Program-made: the position numbers and the translations under genes
The notes under the pieces: model-generated
What the model was told of the DNA's origin: nothing
Database searches by the model: none
What the model saw: the letters and a program-made list of their open reading frames with translations, nothing else
Source: Arthrobacter sp. SDTb3-6
GTDB lineage: Bacteria > Actinomycetota > Actinomycetes > Actinomycetales > Micrococcaceae
Direction: 5' to 3'
Assembly: GCF_013376095.1 (NCBI RefSeq)
Contig: NZ_JAAMFN010000015.1
Span: forward strand, 1-64,000
Length of the DNA: 64,000 nt
In this document: positions 35,115 to 44,310 of the stretch, one piece after another
How positions within the stretch are numbered: position 1 is the first letter of the stretch
How the letters are laid out: every line of letters begins with the position of its first letter

Positions 35115-35136
35115 AGGCTTCTCCTCAAGCTAGCGC

Positions 35137-35178
35137 GGTGCCCTAAATAACCCGGTGCCCTAAATAACCCGGTGCCCT
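35137..35178. repeat. 17-bp tandem repeat
   Basis: The unit GGTGCCCTAAATAACCC occurs twice in tandem (35137-35153, 35154-35170), followed by 8 bp of a third copy. It lies between the stop of the AhpD-like gene and the methyltransferase start on the minus strand, a likely promoter or terminator position. The AT-rich core could form part of the methyltransferase promoter. Confidence 0.75.
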
Positions 35179-35181
35179 GGG

Positions 35182-35634
35182 TCAGGGAAGCTCGGGCAAC
35201 GCCTGGTGGGTGCTGACGGCCAGCCGGTTCCAGACGTTGATGGCGGAGATTGCCATCAGCAGCTCCGTGACCTCGGCGTCGGTGAAGGCGGCCTTGACGC
35301 CCGCCCAGATGGCGTCGGAAACCCCGCCCTTGCTGATCAATGTCACGGCTTCGGTCAGTGCCAGCGCGGCCTGTTCGCGGTCCGAGTACAGGCCCGGGGC
35401 CTCGTGCCAGCCTGCGAGCACGTCCAGGCGGCGGTTGTCGACGCCTGCGGCCCGGGCCTCACGGCCATGCATGTCCAGGCAGAACGCGCAGCTGTTGAGC
35501 TGTGAGGCACGGATCTTGACCAGCGCCAGCAGGTCCTCGCCGAGGGTGCCGGAGTGGATGTACTTTTCCATGGCGTACATGGGCTGGTAGGCCTTGGGAT
35601 CGATTTCGTTGATGTTCAATCGCTGCGTGGACAT
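35182..35634 (-). CDS. Carboxymuconolactone decarboxylase/AhpD-family protein
   Basis: A 150-residue AhpD-fold protein with the redox CxxC in NSCAFCLDMHGREAR, the motif of alkylhydroperoxidase-like members rather than true gamma-carboxymuconolactone decarboxylases. The start is the ATG preceded by AAGGAAG. Such proteins reduce peroxides using a thiol or lipoyl partner. It stands alone on the minus strand, about 170 bp downstream of the tRNA-Arg terminator. Confidence 0.86.
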   Translation of the reverse strand: MSTQRLNINEIDPKAYQPMYAMEKYIHSGTLGEDLLALVKIRASQLNSCAFCLDMHGREARAAGVDNRRLDVLAGWHEAPGLYSDREQAALALTEAVTLISKGGVSDAIWAGVKAAFTDAEVTELLMAISAINVWNRLAVSTHQALPELP

Positions 35635-35808
35635 GTACCCTGCTTCCTTCGTGACTGCTGTCTCATCTGGTTTCGGCACTTGGGGCCGTCCTTCCCAGCT
35701 TCCACCCCGCCCCGGGGTTCCGCAAGCCGGGCAGGAAGGCACTGGCACGGTTGGCCACGCCCGGTTCTCCAGCCTCGGGCCCGCCGCTGCCGTCCCAGCG
35801 ACGGCAAC

Positions 35809-35858
35809 AAAAAATCCGGGGCCCGCACGCGGCTGTTTGGCTGCGTGCGGACCCCGGA
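35809..35858 (-). terminator. Rho-independent terminator of tRNA-Arg
   Basis: On the minus strand TCCGGGG-CCGCACGC pairs with GCGTGCGG-CCCCGGA through a long GC-rich stem with one or two mismatches and a small loop, followed directly by TTTTTT. It lies just after the tRNA 3' end. Confidence 0.88.
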
Positions 35859-35861
35859 CGG

Positions 35862-35937
35862 TGGTGCCCTCGATAGGATTCGAACCTACGACCTGTTGCT
35901 CCGGAGGCAACCGCTCTATCCCCTGAGCTACGAGGGC
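35862..35937 (-). tRNA. tRNA-Arg (anticodon CCG)
   Basis: Read on the minus strand, a 76-nt cloverleaf folds fully: acceptor GCCCTCG/CGAGGGC, D-stem GCTC/GAGC, anticodon stem GTTGC/GCAAC with loop CTCCGGA (anticodon CCG, codon CGG), T-arm GTAGG-TTCGAAT-CCTAT, discriminator A, and an encoded CCA. A -10-like TAAGCT lies about 35 bp upstream (35972-35977). The 502-bp gap around it (35635-36136) holds only this tRNA, its terminator and likely promoters. Confidence 0.96.
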
Positions 35938-36136
35938 GCGGCAACCGTGGCTGCCGAAGGGAACGAGAAAGAGCTTAGCAGGTGCCGGGCGCTGAATCGA
36001 ACGCCGTGCCCGCGCGCCGTCCGCCGCCTCCATGGCGGCCGCCTGTCGACGGCCCGGGGCGGGTCCCGCGTCCAGCCACTGGAACCGCCTGCGCCGCCGC
36101 CGGCCGGGCCGGTAACATTGGGGCAATGGTGAATAC

Positions 36137-37399
36137 ATGGTGAGGAATGTCCCGCGTTCCCTGTGGTTGTTTGCGGCGGGCATCATCCTTACCGCGTTGA
36201 CGCTGCGCGGGGCCGTGACGGTGGTCCCGCCCCTGATTTCCACCATCACGCACGACCTCCCGATGGGCACCGCCACGATCGGCGTCCTGGGCCTGCTCCC
36301 CACGGCGGCGTTTGGCCTCTTCGGCTTCCTCACCCCGTACGTGATCCGCTGGGCGTCGCAGGAACGGCTCATCGTGCTCTCGATCGTTGCCGGAATCGTC
36401 GGCCAGATCGCGCGGGTCTTTGCCCCCAACACCTTCCTGTTCCTGGGTTTTTCCGTCGTCGCCTTCGGCGGCCTCGGCGCCGGCAACGTCCTCCTGCCGC
36501 CCCTGGTGAAGAAGCACTTCCCCGGCAGGGTCGGCTTGATGACGGCCCTCTACGTGACCTCCATTTCACTCGGCACCGCCCTTCCCGCCCAGATCTCGGT
36601 GCCCCTGGCCGACGCCGCCGGTTGGCAGTTTTCCCTCTCCTCCTGGGCCGTGGTCAGCATGATCGCCGTGGTCCCCTGGCTGCTGGCCGCGATTCCCACC
36701 CGCACGACGCCGGCACCCGGCACGGCGCCCGGCCCACCGGGCGCCGTGGCACCGCCGGCAGCGGTGCGGTTGGCGGTCCCTACGCGCCCCTCACCTGACG
36801 CGGCCGGCCCGAGGATGAAGCTGTCGCGTTCGCCCACAGCCTGGGGGCTGACGTTCATGTTCGGCTGCACCTCGCTGAACACGTATGCGCTGTTCGCCTG
36901 GCTGCCGGAAATCCTGACGGAGGCCGGTCTGGACCGAGGCCACGCCGGTTCCATGCTCGCGTTGTTTGCCGCGCTCGGCCTGCCCATGAGCCTGGGCATA
37001 CCGCTGGTCGCCGCCCGGATGCGCAACCCGTTCCCGCTGGTGCTGGCCATGCTGGGCTGCTTCGTGGCCGGCTACCTGGGGCTGCTGCTCGCCCCGGCGA
37101 ACGGCACCTGGCTGTGGGTGTCGCTGGCGGGGCTGGGCCCGGGCACGTTCCCGCTGGCGCTGCTGCTGATCAACCACCGCACCCGCACACAGCACGGCGC
37201 CGGCGCGCTGTCCGGTTTCGGCCAGGGCATGGGCTACGGGCTGGCCTGTGTGGGCCCGCTCTTCTTCGGGCTGCTGAGGCAGTGGACCGGCTCCTGGACG
37301 GGGCCCTTCGTGTTCCTCTTCGCCACACTGGTCCTCCTGGGCGCCGGCGCCTTCATCATTTGCCGGCCCAGGATGCTGGAGGACGACTTCGCCAGGTGA
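36137..37399 (+). CDS. MFS transporter, CynX/NimT family
   Basis: A 420-residue protein with about 12 membrane segments, of the cyanate/nitroimidazole transporter branch of MFS. The N-terminal block TLRGAVTVVPPLISTITHDLPM and the mid-protein FMFGCTSLNTYALFAWLPEILTEAGLDRGHAGSMLALFA are family-like. A Pro/Ala-rich loop near 190-230 joins the two halves. Substrate unknown; export of small organic compounds is typical. No obvious ribosome site precedes the ATG. Confidence 0.82.
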   Translation: MVRNVPRSLWLFAAGIILTALTLRGAVTVVPPLISTITHDLPMGTATIGVLGLLPTAAFGLFGFLTPYVIRWASQERLIVLSIVAGIVGQIARVFAPNTFLFLGFSVVAFGGLGAGNVLLPPLVKKHFPGRVGLMTALYVTSISLGTALPAQISVPLADAAGWQFSLSSWAVVSMIAVVPWLLAAIPTRTTPAPGTAPGPPGAVAPPAAVRLAVPTRPSPDAAGPRMKLSRSPTAWGLTFMFGCTSLNTYALFAWLPEILTEAGLDRGHAGSMLALFAALGLPMSLGIPLVAARMRNPFPLVLAMLGCFVAGYLGLLLAPANGTWLWVSLAGLGPGTFPLALLLINHRTRTQHGAGALSGFGQGMGYGLACVGPLFFGLLRQWTGSWTGPFVFLFATLVLLGAGAFIICRPRMLEDDFAR

Positions 37400-37415
37400 C
37401 TGCCGGCCCTGCCCC

Positions 37416-39068
37416 TCAGCCGGCCCGGGCGGCGAGGATGGGCGCCATGCTTTCGCGCATGTAGTCGGCCACGACGCTTTGGGAGACGGCCACGTCCAGG
37501 ACGAACAGGCCGCGGGCGCCGGCGTCGAGCCACTCCCGGAGACGGCCGATGTCCGCCAGGGAGCGCATCTTGGTGCCGTGGGCGCCGAAGGCCCCGGCCA
37601 GCGCGGCGAAGTCCACTTCCTCGATCTGCATGGCGGTGTCGTCCAGGCCGCGCACCGCATACTGGTGCAGTTCGGCGCCGTAGGCCGCGTCGTTGAACAC
37701 CACCATGACACCGCTGGCAATGGTCCGCACGGCCGTGTCGAGGTCGGCCAGGCCCATGAGCGCGCCCCCGTCCCCCGAGACCAGGACGGTAAGCCGCTCC
37801 GGGCGGGCGGCTGCCGCGCCGACGGCGGACGGCAGTCCCAGCCCGATGGTTTGGAACGCCGTGCCCACCATCATCAATGCCTGCGGGTCCGGGACCGCGC
37901 AGTACATGGGCGCCCAGCCGATGAAGTGCCCGCCGTCCTGGACGATCGTACGCTCCTCTGGCAGCACGGCGTCGAGCAGCGTGGCCACCGCCCGGGGGTT
38001 GAGCCGGCCGTCCGGGGCGAATTCCCCGGCGGGCGGTTCGGCGAACAGGGAGCGGTCGGCCACCTCCGGGAAGCCGTCCCGCCAGCCGTGCCCGGACAGC
38101 CGGGGCAGGGCATCCAGCAGCGCGGCGGCCAATGCGGCCGCGTCCGCGTGGACAAACTCGGTGGCAGCGGGGGCGGCTGCTTCGGGGCGGTCGTCGACCT
38201 GGATGACGGTGGCGCCGTCGGCGAACAAGGTGCCGTAGCGGGTCTGGAAGGTGTTCAGGCCCGCCCCGACCACCAGCACCACGTCGGCGCGGCGCATGAT
38301 GTCGGCCGCCGGAACGCCGGCAAAGCCGCCGGCGATGCCCAGGTCCCAGGGGGAGCCGAAGAGGTTGCGGGCCATGGCGGATGTTGCAAAGAATGCCCCC
38401 AAACCGTCGCCCAGGCGGCGCAGGGCCCGGCCGGCCGCGGCCTCCACGGCGCCGCGTCCGCCGATGATCAGGGGCCTTTCGGCGCCGGACAGCTGCCGGG
38501 CAATCCGGTGCGTGGCGGCACCGTCCACGGCAGGGGGAACCCGCTGTTCCACCGGGGCGGGCGCCTGCTGGGGGCCGGCGTCGAGCGCCGCGATGTCATA
38601 GGGGATGGCCAGCACCACGGGGCGGCTGTCGCGGACGGCCAGCGCCCAGGCCCGTTCGGTGGCCGACGCGGCGGTTTCGCAGGTCACCGCCAGCGTTTCA
38701 ACGCCGAGCCCGGCGGCCACCATGTCCTGGTTGACGTCCCACGGCCGCGCGCCCCCGGCGGGGACGCCGCCGGCAACCAGCACCAGGGGAATGCGGGCCT
38801 TGGCGGCCTCGGCCAGCGGGGTCAGTGCGTTGGTGAAGCCGGCCCCGTACGTGACGGACGCGACGGCCACCCTGCCCGAGGCGCGGTAGTAGGCGTCGGC
38901 CATGGCAACCGTGCCGGCCTCGTGGCGGGCGCTGATGTAGCGCATCCCGCGGCGGGTGACATTGCTGGTGAAAAAGGCGTTGCCGTTGCCCATGAGCCCA
39001 AATACGGTGTCGGCATGCCGGGCGCAAACATCGGCAACAAGGTCGGATACGGTGGGCTGCTCGGTCAC
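37416..39068 (-). CDS. Thiamine diphosphate-dependent enzyme (acetolactate synthase-like)
   Basis: A protein of about 550 residues with the three-domain plan of ThDP decarboxylases/synthases. The PYR-domain catalytic Glu is in SARHEAGTVAMADAYYRASG (about 48-67). The PP-domain cofactor motif GDGGALMGLADLDTA...NDAAYG is near residue 430. It may be an acetolactate synthase, benzaldehyde-lyase-like or 2-oxo-acid decarboxylase. The GTG start at VTEQPTVSDL is chosen because residues upstream of it do not look coding. An Lrp/AsnC regulator lies directly upstream on the same strand, which favours an amino-acid-derived 2-oxo acid as substrate. Confidence 0.8.
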   Translation of the reverse strand: MTEQPTVSDLVADVCARHADTVFGLMGNGNAFFTSNVTRRGMRYISARHEAGTVAMADAYYRASGRVAVASVTYGAGFTNALTPLAEAAKARIPLVLVAGGVPAGGARPWDVNQDMVAAGLGVETLAVTCETAASATERAWALAVRDSRPVVLAIPYDIAALDAGPQQAPAPVEQRVPPAVDGAATHRIARQLSGAERPLIIGGRGAVEAAAGRALRRLGDGLGAFFATSAMARNLFGSPWDLGIAGGFAGVPAADIMRRADVVLVVGAGLNTFQTRYGTLFADGATVIQVDDRPEAAAPAATEFVHADAAALAAALLDALPRLSGHGWRDGFPEVADRSLFAEPPAGEFAPDGRLNPRAVATLLDAVLPEERTIVQDGGHFIGWAPMYCAVPDPQALMMVGTAFQTIGLGLPSAVGAAAARPERLTVLVSGDGGALMGLADLDTAVRTIASGVMVVFNDAAYGAELHQYAVRGLDDTAMQIEEVDFAALAGAFGAHGTKMRSLADIGRLREWLDAGARGLFVLDVAVSQSVVADYMRESMAPILAARAG

Positions 39069-39216
39069 TGGAGGCTCAAATCTACTCGGGCGGGCCGCGT
39101 GGCACGCACAACGGATGTGGTGCACCCAACAGTGGAACGCCCCGGCCCGGCACGCAAGCGTCGGCGAAACCACCAGCCAGCCTGTACAGATTGGGGTATC
39201 GATCGCCTGGTAAACC

Positions 39217-39229
39217 ATACAATTTGTAT
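39217..39229. promoter_or_regulatory. Perfect 13-bp palindrome, candidate Lrp/AsnC site
   Basis: ATACAATTTGTAT (6-1-6) is a perfect AT-rich palindrome between the Lrp/AsnC gene and the ThDP-enzyme gene, both on the minus strand. It overlaps a -10-like TATACA for the ThDP gene. A second 8-bp palindrome, CTGTACAG, lies at 39182-39189. Lrp-type regulators often act on the adjacent gene. Confidence 0.5.
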
Positions 39230-39241
39230 AGCCTCGGCGGG

Positions 39242-39712
39242 TCAGGACTCCGCGGCCGCCTTCAACAGGGGCAGGTGCCGGTTTTCAATGTGGCTCTCCA
39301 GCGCAATCACGCTTGAGGTGCGGGCGACGCCTGGTGCCTGCGACAACGCATCCAGCACGCGCTGCAGGTCAGTGGTGGAGCGGCCCACGATCTTCACCAG
39401 CAGGTCGCTGGGACCGGACACCGTGTGCATCTCGAGGATTTCCGGAATCTGGCCGATGGCGTCAAAGACCACGCCGTGGCCCATGCCCTGGGCGATTTCG
39501 ATGGAGCAAAACGCAATGATGGGAAAGCCGAAGGCCGCCGGGCTGAGGCGCGGAACAATCCCGGTGATGACACCGCCGGAGTGCAGCCGGTCCAGGCGGC
39601 CCTGCACCGTGGCCCGGGCCACCTTGAGCCGCCGCGAGCATTCAAGCACGCCGATCCCGGGCTCGTCCGTGAACATCTCGATGATGGCGGCATCCAGCCG
39701 GTCGACTTTCAT
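39242..39712 (-). CDS. Lrp/AsnC-family transcriptional regulator
   Basis: A 156-residue protein. The helix-turn-helix is in AAIIEMFTDEPGIGVLECSRRLKVARATVQGRLDRLHSGGVITG (about 8-51), and the RAM ligand-binding domain follows (65-145, EILEMHTVSGPSDLLVKIVGRSTTDLQRVLDAL). ATG 39712 is chosen because TGGAGG lies 4 bp upstream on the minus strand. Lrp/AsnC proteins respond to amino acids. It is probably the local regulator of the ThDP enzyme downstream. Confidence 0.9.
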   Translation of the reverse strand: MKVDRLDAAIIEMFTDEPGIGVLECSRRLKVARATVQGRLDRLHSGGVITGIVPRLSPAAFGFPIIAFCSIEIAQGMGHGVVFDAIGQIPEILEMHTVSGPSDLLVKIVGRSTTDLQRVLDALSQAPGVARTSSVIALESHIENRHLPLLKAAAES

Positions 39713-39762
39713 GCCTCCATTATCGCGGCCCCCGTCGGCGCCGGTGCCACACTGTGGGCGGA

Positions 39763-39801
39763 TTGGGGGAGCGCGGCGCGGGAACCGTACACTTGGAACC
39801 G
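39763..39801 (+). promoter_or_regulatory. argS promoter, probably leaderless
   Basis: TACACT (39788-39793) is a good actinobacterial -10, with TTGGGG (39763-39768) at a 19-bp spacer. The predicted start falls at the GTG of argS (39801), and no Shine-Dalgarno sequence precedes it, so the argS-lysA-hom-thrC-thrB mRNA may be leaderless. Confidence 0.5.
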
Positions 39802-41453
39802 TGACTCCTGAAGAACTTTCCGCCGCCATTACCTCCTGCCTTAAAGACGCCGTCGACGCCGGTGAACTCACCGTTCCGGCGGACGCGCTGCCCAGGGAAG
39901 TCCGCGTGGAGCGGCCCAAGAGTCGCGAGCACGGTGATTGGGCCACGAGCATCGCGCTGCAGCTGGCCAAGCCGGCCGGTGTCCCGCCGCGCAAGATCGC
40001 GGAGGTCCTTCAAGGCCGCCTGGCCGCCATCCCCGGCGTTTCCAAGGTGGACATCGCCGGACCGGGCTTCCTGAACGTCACTGTCGATGCCGCGGCCGCC
40101 GGCGGGCTGGCGAAGGCGATTGTGGAGGCCGGCGCAAGCTACGGCACCAACACCGGCATGGCCGGCACCCGGATCAACCTGGAGTTCGTCTCCGCCAACC
40201 CCACCGGTCCCATCCACCTCGGTGGCACCCGCTGGGCCGCCGTTGGCGACTCCCTGGCCCGCATCTTCCAGTCGCAGGGCGCCGACGTCACGCGCGAGTA
40301 CTACTTCAACGACCACGGCAACCAGATCGACAGGTTTGCCCGCTCCCTGCTGGCCAGCGCCAAGGGCGAGCCCGCGCCGGAGGACGGCTACGGCGGGGCC
40401 TACATCGAGGACATCGCCAAGGAGGTCATGTCGAACACCCCGGACATCCTCAGCTGCGCGGACCCGCAGGAGGAATTCCGGGCCCAGGGCGTGGAGCTGA
40501 TGTTTGCCTCCATCCGCGCATCGCTGCACGAATTCGGTGTCGACTTTGACGTCTACTTCCACGAAAACTCGCTGTTCGAGGACGGCGCCGTGGAAAAGCT
40601 GCTGGAGCAGCTCAAGGCCTCCGGCAACCTGTACGCCAAGGACGGCGCCTGGTGGCTGAACTCCACCGGGTTCGGCGACGACAAGGACCGCGTCGTCATC
40701 AAGTCCGACGGCCACGCCGCCTACATCGCCGGGGACATCGCCTACTTCAAGGACAAGCGCGACCGCGGCTTTGACCTGTGCATCTACATGCTCGGCGCCG
40801 ACCACCACGGCTACGTGGCAAGGCTCAAGGCCGCCGCGGCAGCCATGGGCGACGACGCCAACCGGGTCGAGGTGCTCATCGGCCAGATGGTCAACCTGGT
40901 CAAGGACGGTGTCCCGCTGCGCATGTCCAAGCGCGCCGGCACCGTGGTCACGATGGAGGACCTGGTGGACATCGTGGGCACGGATGCGGCCCGCTATTCG
41001 CTGGCCCGCTTCTCCAGCGATTCCAACATCGACATCGACCTGGACGTGCTGACCAAGAAGTCCAACGAAAACCCGGTGTTCTACGTCCAGTACGCCCACG
41101 CCCGCACGTGCGCCGTGGGCCGCAATGCCGCAGCCGCCGGCGTCGAACGCACTGCCTTTGACGCTGCGGCCTTGAGCCATCCCACCGAGTCGGAGCTGCT
41201 CGCCGTCCTGGGCCAGTACCCGGGCGTGCTGACGCAGGCCGCCGCTTTCCGCGAGCCGCACCGCGTAGCCCGCCACCTGGAGGTCATCGCCGGCGCCTAC
41301 CACCGTTGGTACGACGCCTGCCGGGTCACCCCCATGGGCGACGACGCCGTCACGGACGTGAACCGCACCCGCCTGTGGCTCAACGACGCCGTGGGCCAGG
41401 TCCTGGCCAACGGGCTGTCCCTGTTGGGCGTCTCCGCCCCGGAACGGATGTAG
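39801..41453 (+). CDS. argS: Arginyl-tRNA synthetase
   Basis: A 550-residue class-I synthetase charging tRNA-Arg. The HIGH-type motif is ANPTGPIHLGGTRWAAVGDSL (around 130-150), the KMSKS-type motif is LRMSKRAGTVVTM (about 376), and the C-terminal DALR anticodon-binding domain includes VARHLEVIAGAYHRWYD. The GTG is taken as start because sequence upstream is not synthetase-like and the promoter reaches it. argS-lysA adjacency is conserved in corynebacteria and relatives. It leads a five-gene operon for lysine and threonine. Confidence 0.95.
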   Translation: MTPEELSAAITSCLKDAVDAGELTVPADALPREVRVERPKSREHGDWATSIALQLAKPAGVPPRKIAEVLQGRLAAIPGVSKVDIAGPGFLNVTVDAAAAGGLAKAIVEAGASYGTNTGMAGTRINLEFVSANPTGPIHLGGTRWAAVGDSLARIFQSQGADVTREYYFNDHGNQIDRFARSLLASAKGEPAPEDGYGGAYIEDIAKEVMSNTPDILSCADPQEEFRAQGVELMFASIRASLHEFGVDFDVYFHENSLFEDGAVEKLLEQLKASGNLYAKDGAWWLNSTGFGDDKDRVVIKSDGHAAYIAGDIAYFKDKRDRGFDLCIYMLGADHHGYVARLKAAAAAMGDDANRVEVLIGQMVNLVKDGVPLRMSKRAGTVVTMEDLVDIVGTDAARYSLARFSSDSNIDIDLDVLTKKSNENPVFYVQYAHARTCAVGRNAAAAGVERTAFDAAALSHPTESELLAVLGQYPGVLTQAAAFREPHRVARHLEVIAGAYHRWYDACRVTPMGDDAVTDVNRTRLWLNDAVGQVLANGLSLLGVSAPERM

Positions 41454-41457
41454 GAAC

Positions 41458-42909
41458 ATGGCCCAGACCCAAATTGCCGGAGCGGAGCTGGCGCCCGCCT
41501 GGCTGCCCGCCGCCGGGGACCTGAATGAGCTGGTGCCCGCCATGTGGGCGGACGATGTCGAACGCGCCGGACACGGCGAACTCACCATCAGCGGTGTGCC
41601 CGTGGGCGCGCTCAAGGAGCAGTTCGGCACCCCGCTGTTCGTCATGAGCGAGGGCGACTTCCGCCACCGCGCCCGCACGTTCAAGGACGCCTTTGATGCG
41701 GCCTTTGCGGACATTTGCGGCGGCGTGGACGTCTATTACGCGGGGAAGTCCTTCCTGTGCACCGAGGTGGCACGCTGGGTGGAGTCCGAGGGGCTGCGCC
41801 TGGACACCTGCTCCGGCGGCGAACTGGCCGTGGCAACGCGCGCCGGGCTGCGCGGGGACAAGCTGGGGCTGCACGGCAACAACAAGTCCAACGCGGAAAT
41901 CAACCGGGCCCTGGAGCTGGGGCTGGGCCGGATCGTGGTGGACAGCCTGCACGAGCTGCACCGCGTTGCAGGGCTCGCCGCCGCGAAAGGCGCCACCGCC
42001 AACGTGATGCTGCGGGTGACCCCCGGCGTGCACGCCCACACGCACGAATCCATCGCCACGGCCCACGAGGACCAAAAGTTTGGGCTGTCCCTCATCTCCG
42101 AGGACCCGGACGCGCCCGGCCTGCCCGCCGCGGAAGCCGCCGCCAAGCTGGCCGTAGAAGCGGAAAGCATCAACTTCCTGGGCTTCCATGCCCACATCGG
42201 TTCACAAATCTTTGAGGCCGAGGGCTTTGAGATCGCAGCGCGCCGCCTGCTGGCGTTCACGCACCGGATTCAGCAGACGTACGGCGTCACGCTCCCCGAA
42301 CTTGACCTGGGCGGCGGCTACGGCATCGCCTACACCGCCGTGGACACCCCGCGCCCGGCAGCCGAAATCGCCCGGGCGATGGCCGCCGTCGTACGGGCGA
42401 CGTGCGCGGAACTGGACATGGCCGCGCCCCGGATCTCCATTGAGCCCGGCCGCGCGATCGTGGGCACCTCCACGTTCACGCTGTATGAGACGGGCACGCT
42501 GAAAACCGTGCAGGTCGAGGTCGACGGCACGGACGGTGTGACGGCCCCGCGTCGTTATGTGTCGGTGGACGGCGGCATGAGCGACAACGCCCGTCCGGTG
42601 CTCTACGAAGCGGATTATTCGGCAGTTTTGGCCAATCGCCATGCCGCGGCCGCCCCGGCGCTGTCCCGAGTGGTGGGCAAACATTGCGAGAGCGGCGACA
42701 TTGTTGTTAGAGATGTATATCTGCCCAATGACGTGGCGGCCGGGGATTTGCTTGCCGTTCCCGGAACGGGCGCGTACTGCTGGGCACTGGCCAGCAACTA
42801 CAACTACGTGCCCCGGCCGCCCGTTGTGGCCGTCAAGGACGGCGCCGCACGCTTGATTGTGCGGGGCGAAACAGAAGACGATTTGCTGGCACGCGATTTA
42901 GGGGCCTAG
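41458..42909 (+). CDS. lysA: Diaminopimelate decarboxylase
   Basis: A 483-residue fold-type-III PLP enzyme for the last step of lysine synthesis. The PLP lysine is in VYYAGKSFLCTEV (about 95-107). The family blocks FHAHIGSQI, ELDLGGGYGIAY, ISIEPGRAIVG and the C-terminal ESGDIVVRDVYLPND (active-site Cys in KHCESGD) are all seen. It follows argS by 4 bp. Confidence 0.95.
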   Translation: MAQTQIAGAELAPAWLPAAGDLNELVPAMWADDVERAGHGELTISGVPVGALKEQFGTPLFVMSEGDFRHRARTFKDAFDAAFADICGGVDVYYAGKSFLCTEVARWVESEGLRLDTCSGGELAVATRAGLRGDKLGLHGNNKSNAEINRALELGLGRIVVDSLHELHRVAGLAAAKGATANVMLRVTPGVHAHTHESIATAHEDQKFGLSLISEDPDAPGLPAAEAAAKLAVEAESINFLGFHAHIGSQIFEAEGFEIAARRLLAFTHRIQQTYGVTLPELDLGGGYGIAYTAVDTPRPAAEIARAMAAVVRATCAELDMAAPRISIEPGRAIVGTSTFTLYETGTLKTVQVEVDGTDGVTAPRRYVSVDGGMSDNARPVLYEADYSAVLANRHAAAAPALSRVVGKHCESGDIVVRDVYLPNDVAAGDLLAVPGTGAYCWALASNYNYVPRPPVVAVKDGAARLIVRGETEDDLLARDLGA

Positions 42910-42915
42910 AAACCA

Positions 42916-44310
42916 TTGACCGAGCGCAACACCATGGACGCGGCCGTATTTTCACCGCCGGCGTCCGCTGAGACTAAAACCTTGAAGGTGGCCCTCCTGG
43001 GTGCCGGAAACGTGGGTGCCCAGGTGGCCCGCATCCTGCTGGAGGACGCTGACGCCCTGGCCGCCCGCACCGGGGCCCGGCTGGAACTGTCGGGCATCGC
43101 GGTGCGCAACATTGACGCCCCCCGCGACGTGGATCTGCCCCGGGAGCTGTTCACCACGGACGCCTCCACGCTGGTGCGCGGCGCCGACGTCGTCATTGAG
43201 CTGATGGGCGGCCTGGAACCGGCCCGCACCCTGATCCTGGAGGCCATTGAACACGGCGCCACCGTGGTCACCGGCAACAAGGCGCTGCTGGCCGTGGACG
43301 GGCCCAGCCTGTACGAGAAGGCCGACGCCGCCGGACTGGAACTCTCCTACGAGGCCGCCGTGGCAGGGGCCATCCCGATCCTGCGCCCCATCCGGGATTC
43401 GCTCGCCGGGGACAAGATCACCCGCGTCATGGGCATTGTCAACGGCACCACGAACTTCATCCTGGACCAGATGGACACCACCGGCGCCTCCTTCGAGGAC
43501 GCGCTGGCCGAGGCCACCCGTCTGGGCTATGCGGAGGCCGACCCGACGGCGGACATCGAGGGACACGACGCCGCCGCCAAGGGTGCCATCCTGGCCTCCC
43601 TGTCCTTCCACACGCCCTTCAGCCTGGAGGACGTCCACTGCCAGGGCATCACGCAGGTGACGGCGGCGGACATCGCCGCGGCCAAGGACGCCGGCTTTGT
43701 CATCAAGCTGCTCGCCATCGCACAGAAGCTGCCCGTGCCGGCCGGGAATGACAACGGGGGCGTCCAGGCGGGCGTCAGCGTCCGTGTGCACCCCACGCTC
43801 CTGCCGCGCGACCATCCCCTGGCCGCCGTCCACGGTGCGTTCAACGCGGTGTTCATCGAGGCCGAGTCCGCCGGGGAGCTCATGTTCTACGGCCAGGGCG
43901 CCGGGGGCACCCCCACGGCGTCGGCCGTGCTCGGCGACGTGGTTTCCGCTGCCCGCCGGCTGGTGCTGGGCGGGCCGGGACGGACCGAAACCACCACCGG
44001 CGTGCTGCCGGTGCTGGGCATTGAGGCCGTCACCACCCAGTACTACATCGGCCTGGACGCGGCGGACCAGCCCGGCGTGCTGGCCAAGATTTCCGCGCTC
44101 TTTGCCGAGCACGGCGTCTCCATTGAGGCGATGCGCCAGACGGTGCACCGGGAACGTGGTCCGCACGACGACGGCGCTCCCGGCTCGGCCGAGCTGCGCA
44201 TCGTCACGCACCGCGCCAGCGAGGCTGCCCTGGCAGCAACCGTCCAGGCCATCAAGGGCCTGGACATCATAAATTCAGTTACGAGTGTCTTGAGGGTGGA
44301 GGGAGTCTAA
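42916..44310 (+). CDS. hom: Homoserine dehydrogenase
   Basis: A 464-residue enzyme for aspartate-semialdehyde reduction to homoserine. The NAD(P) motif is [17 protein letters not shown] (about 24-40), the catalytic core includes [14 protein letters not shown] and [19 protein letters not shown], and an ACT domain at the C-terminus (about 375-460) is the usual threonine feedback site. The start may be TTG 42916 or ATG 42934; neither has a clear ribosome site. It overlaps thrC by 1 bp. Confidence 0.94.
   Translation: MTERNTMDAAVFSPPASAETKTLKVALLGAGNVGAQVARILLEDADALAARTGARLELSGIAVRNIDAPRDVDLPRELFTTDASTLVRGADVVIELMGGLEPARTLILEAIEHGATVVTGNKALLAVDGPSLYEKADAAGLELSYEAAVAGAIPILRPIRDSLAGDKITRVMGIVNGTTNFILDQMDTTGASFEDALAEATRLGYAEADPTADIEGHDAAAKGAILASLSFHTPFSLEDVHCQGITQVTAADIAAAKDAGFVIKLLAIAQKLPVPAGNDNGGVQAGVSVRVHPTLLPRDHPLAAVHGAFNAVFIEAESAGELMFYGQGAGGTPTASAVLGDVVSAARRLVLGGPGRTETTTGVLPVLGIEAVTTQYYIGLDAADQPGVLAKISALFAEHGVSIEAMRQTVHRERGPHDDGAPGSAELRIVTHRASEAALAATVQAIKGLDIINSVTSVLRVEGV

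Noticed and set aside
37479-39800. N-terminal extension of argS by more than 700 codons
   Set aside because: The frame is open by chance across the ThDP and Lrp genes on the other strand; the synthetase domain and promoter begin at 39801.
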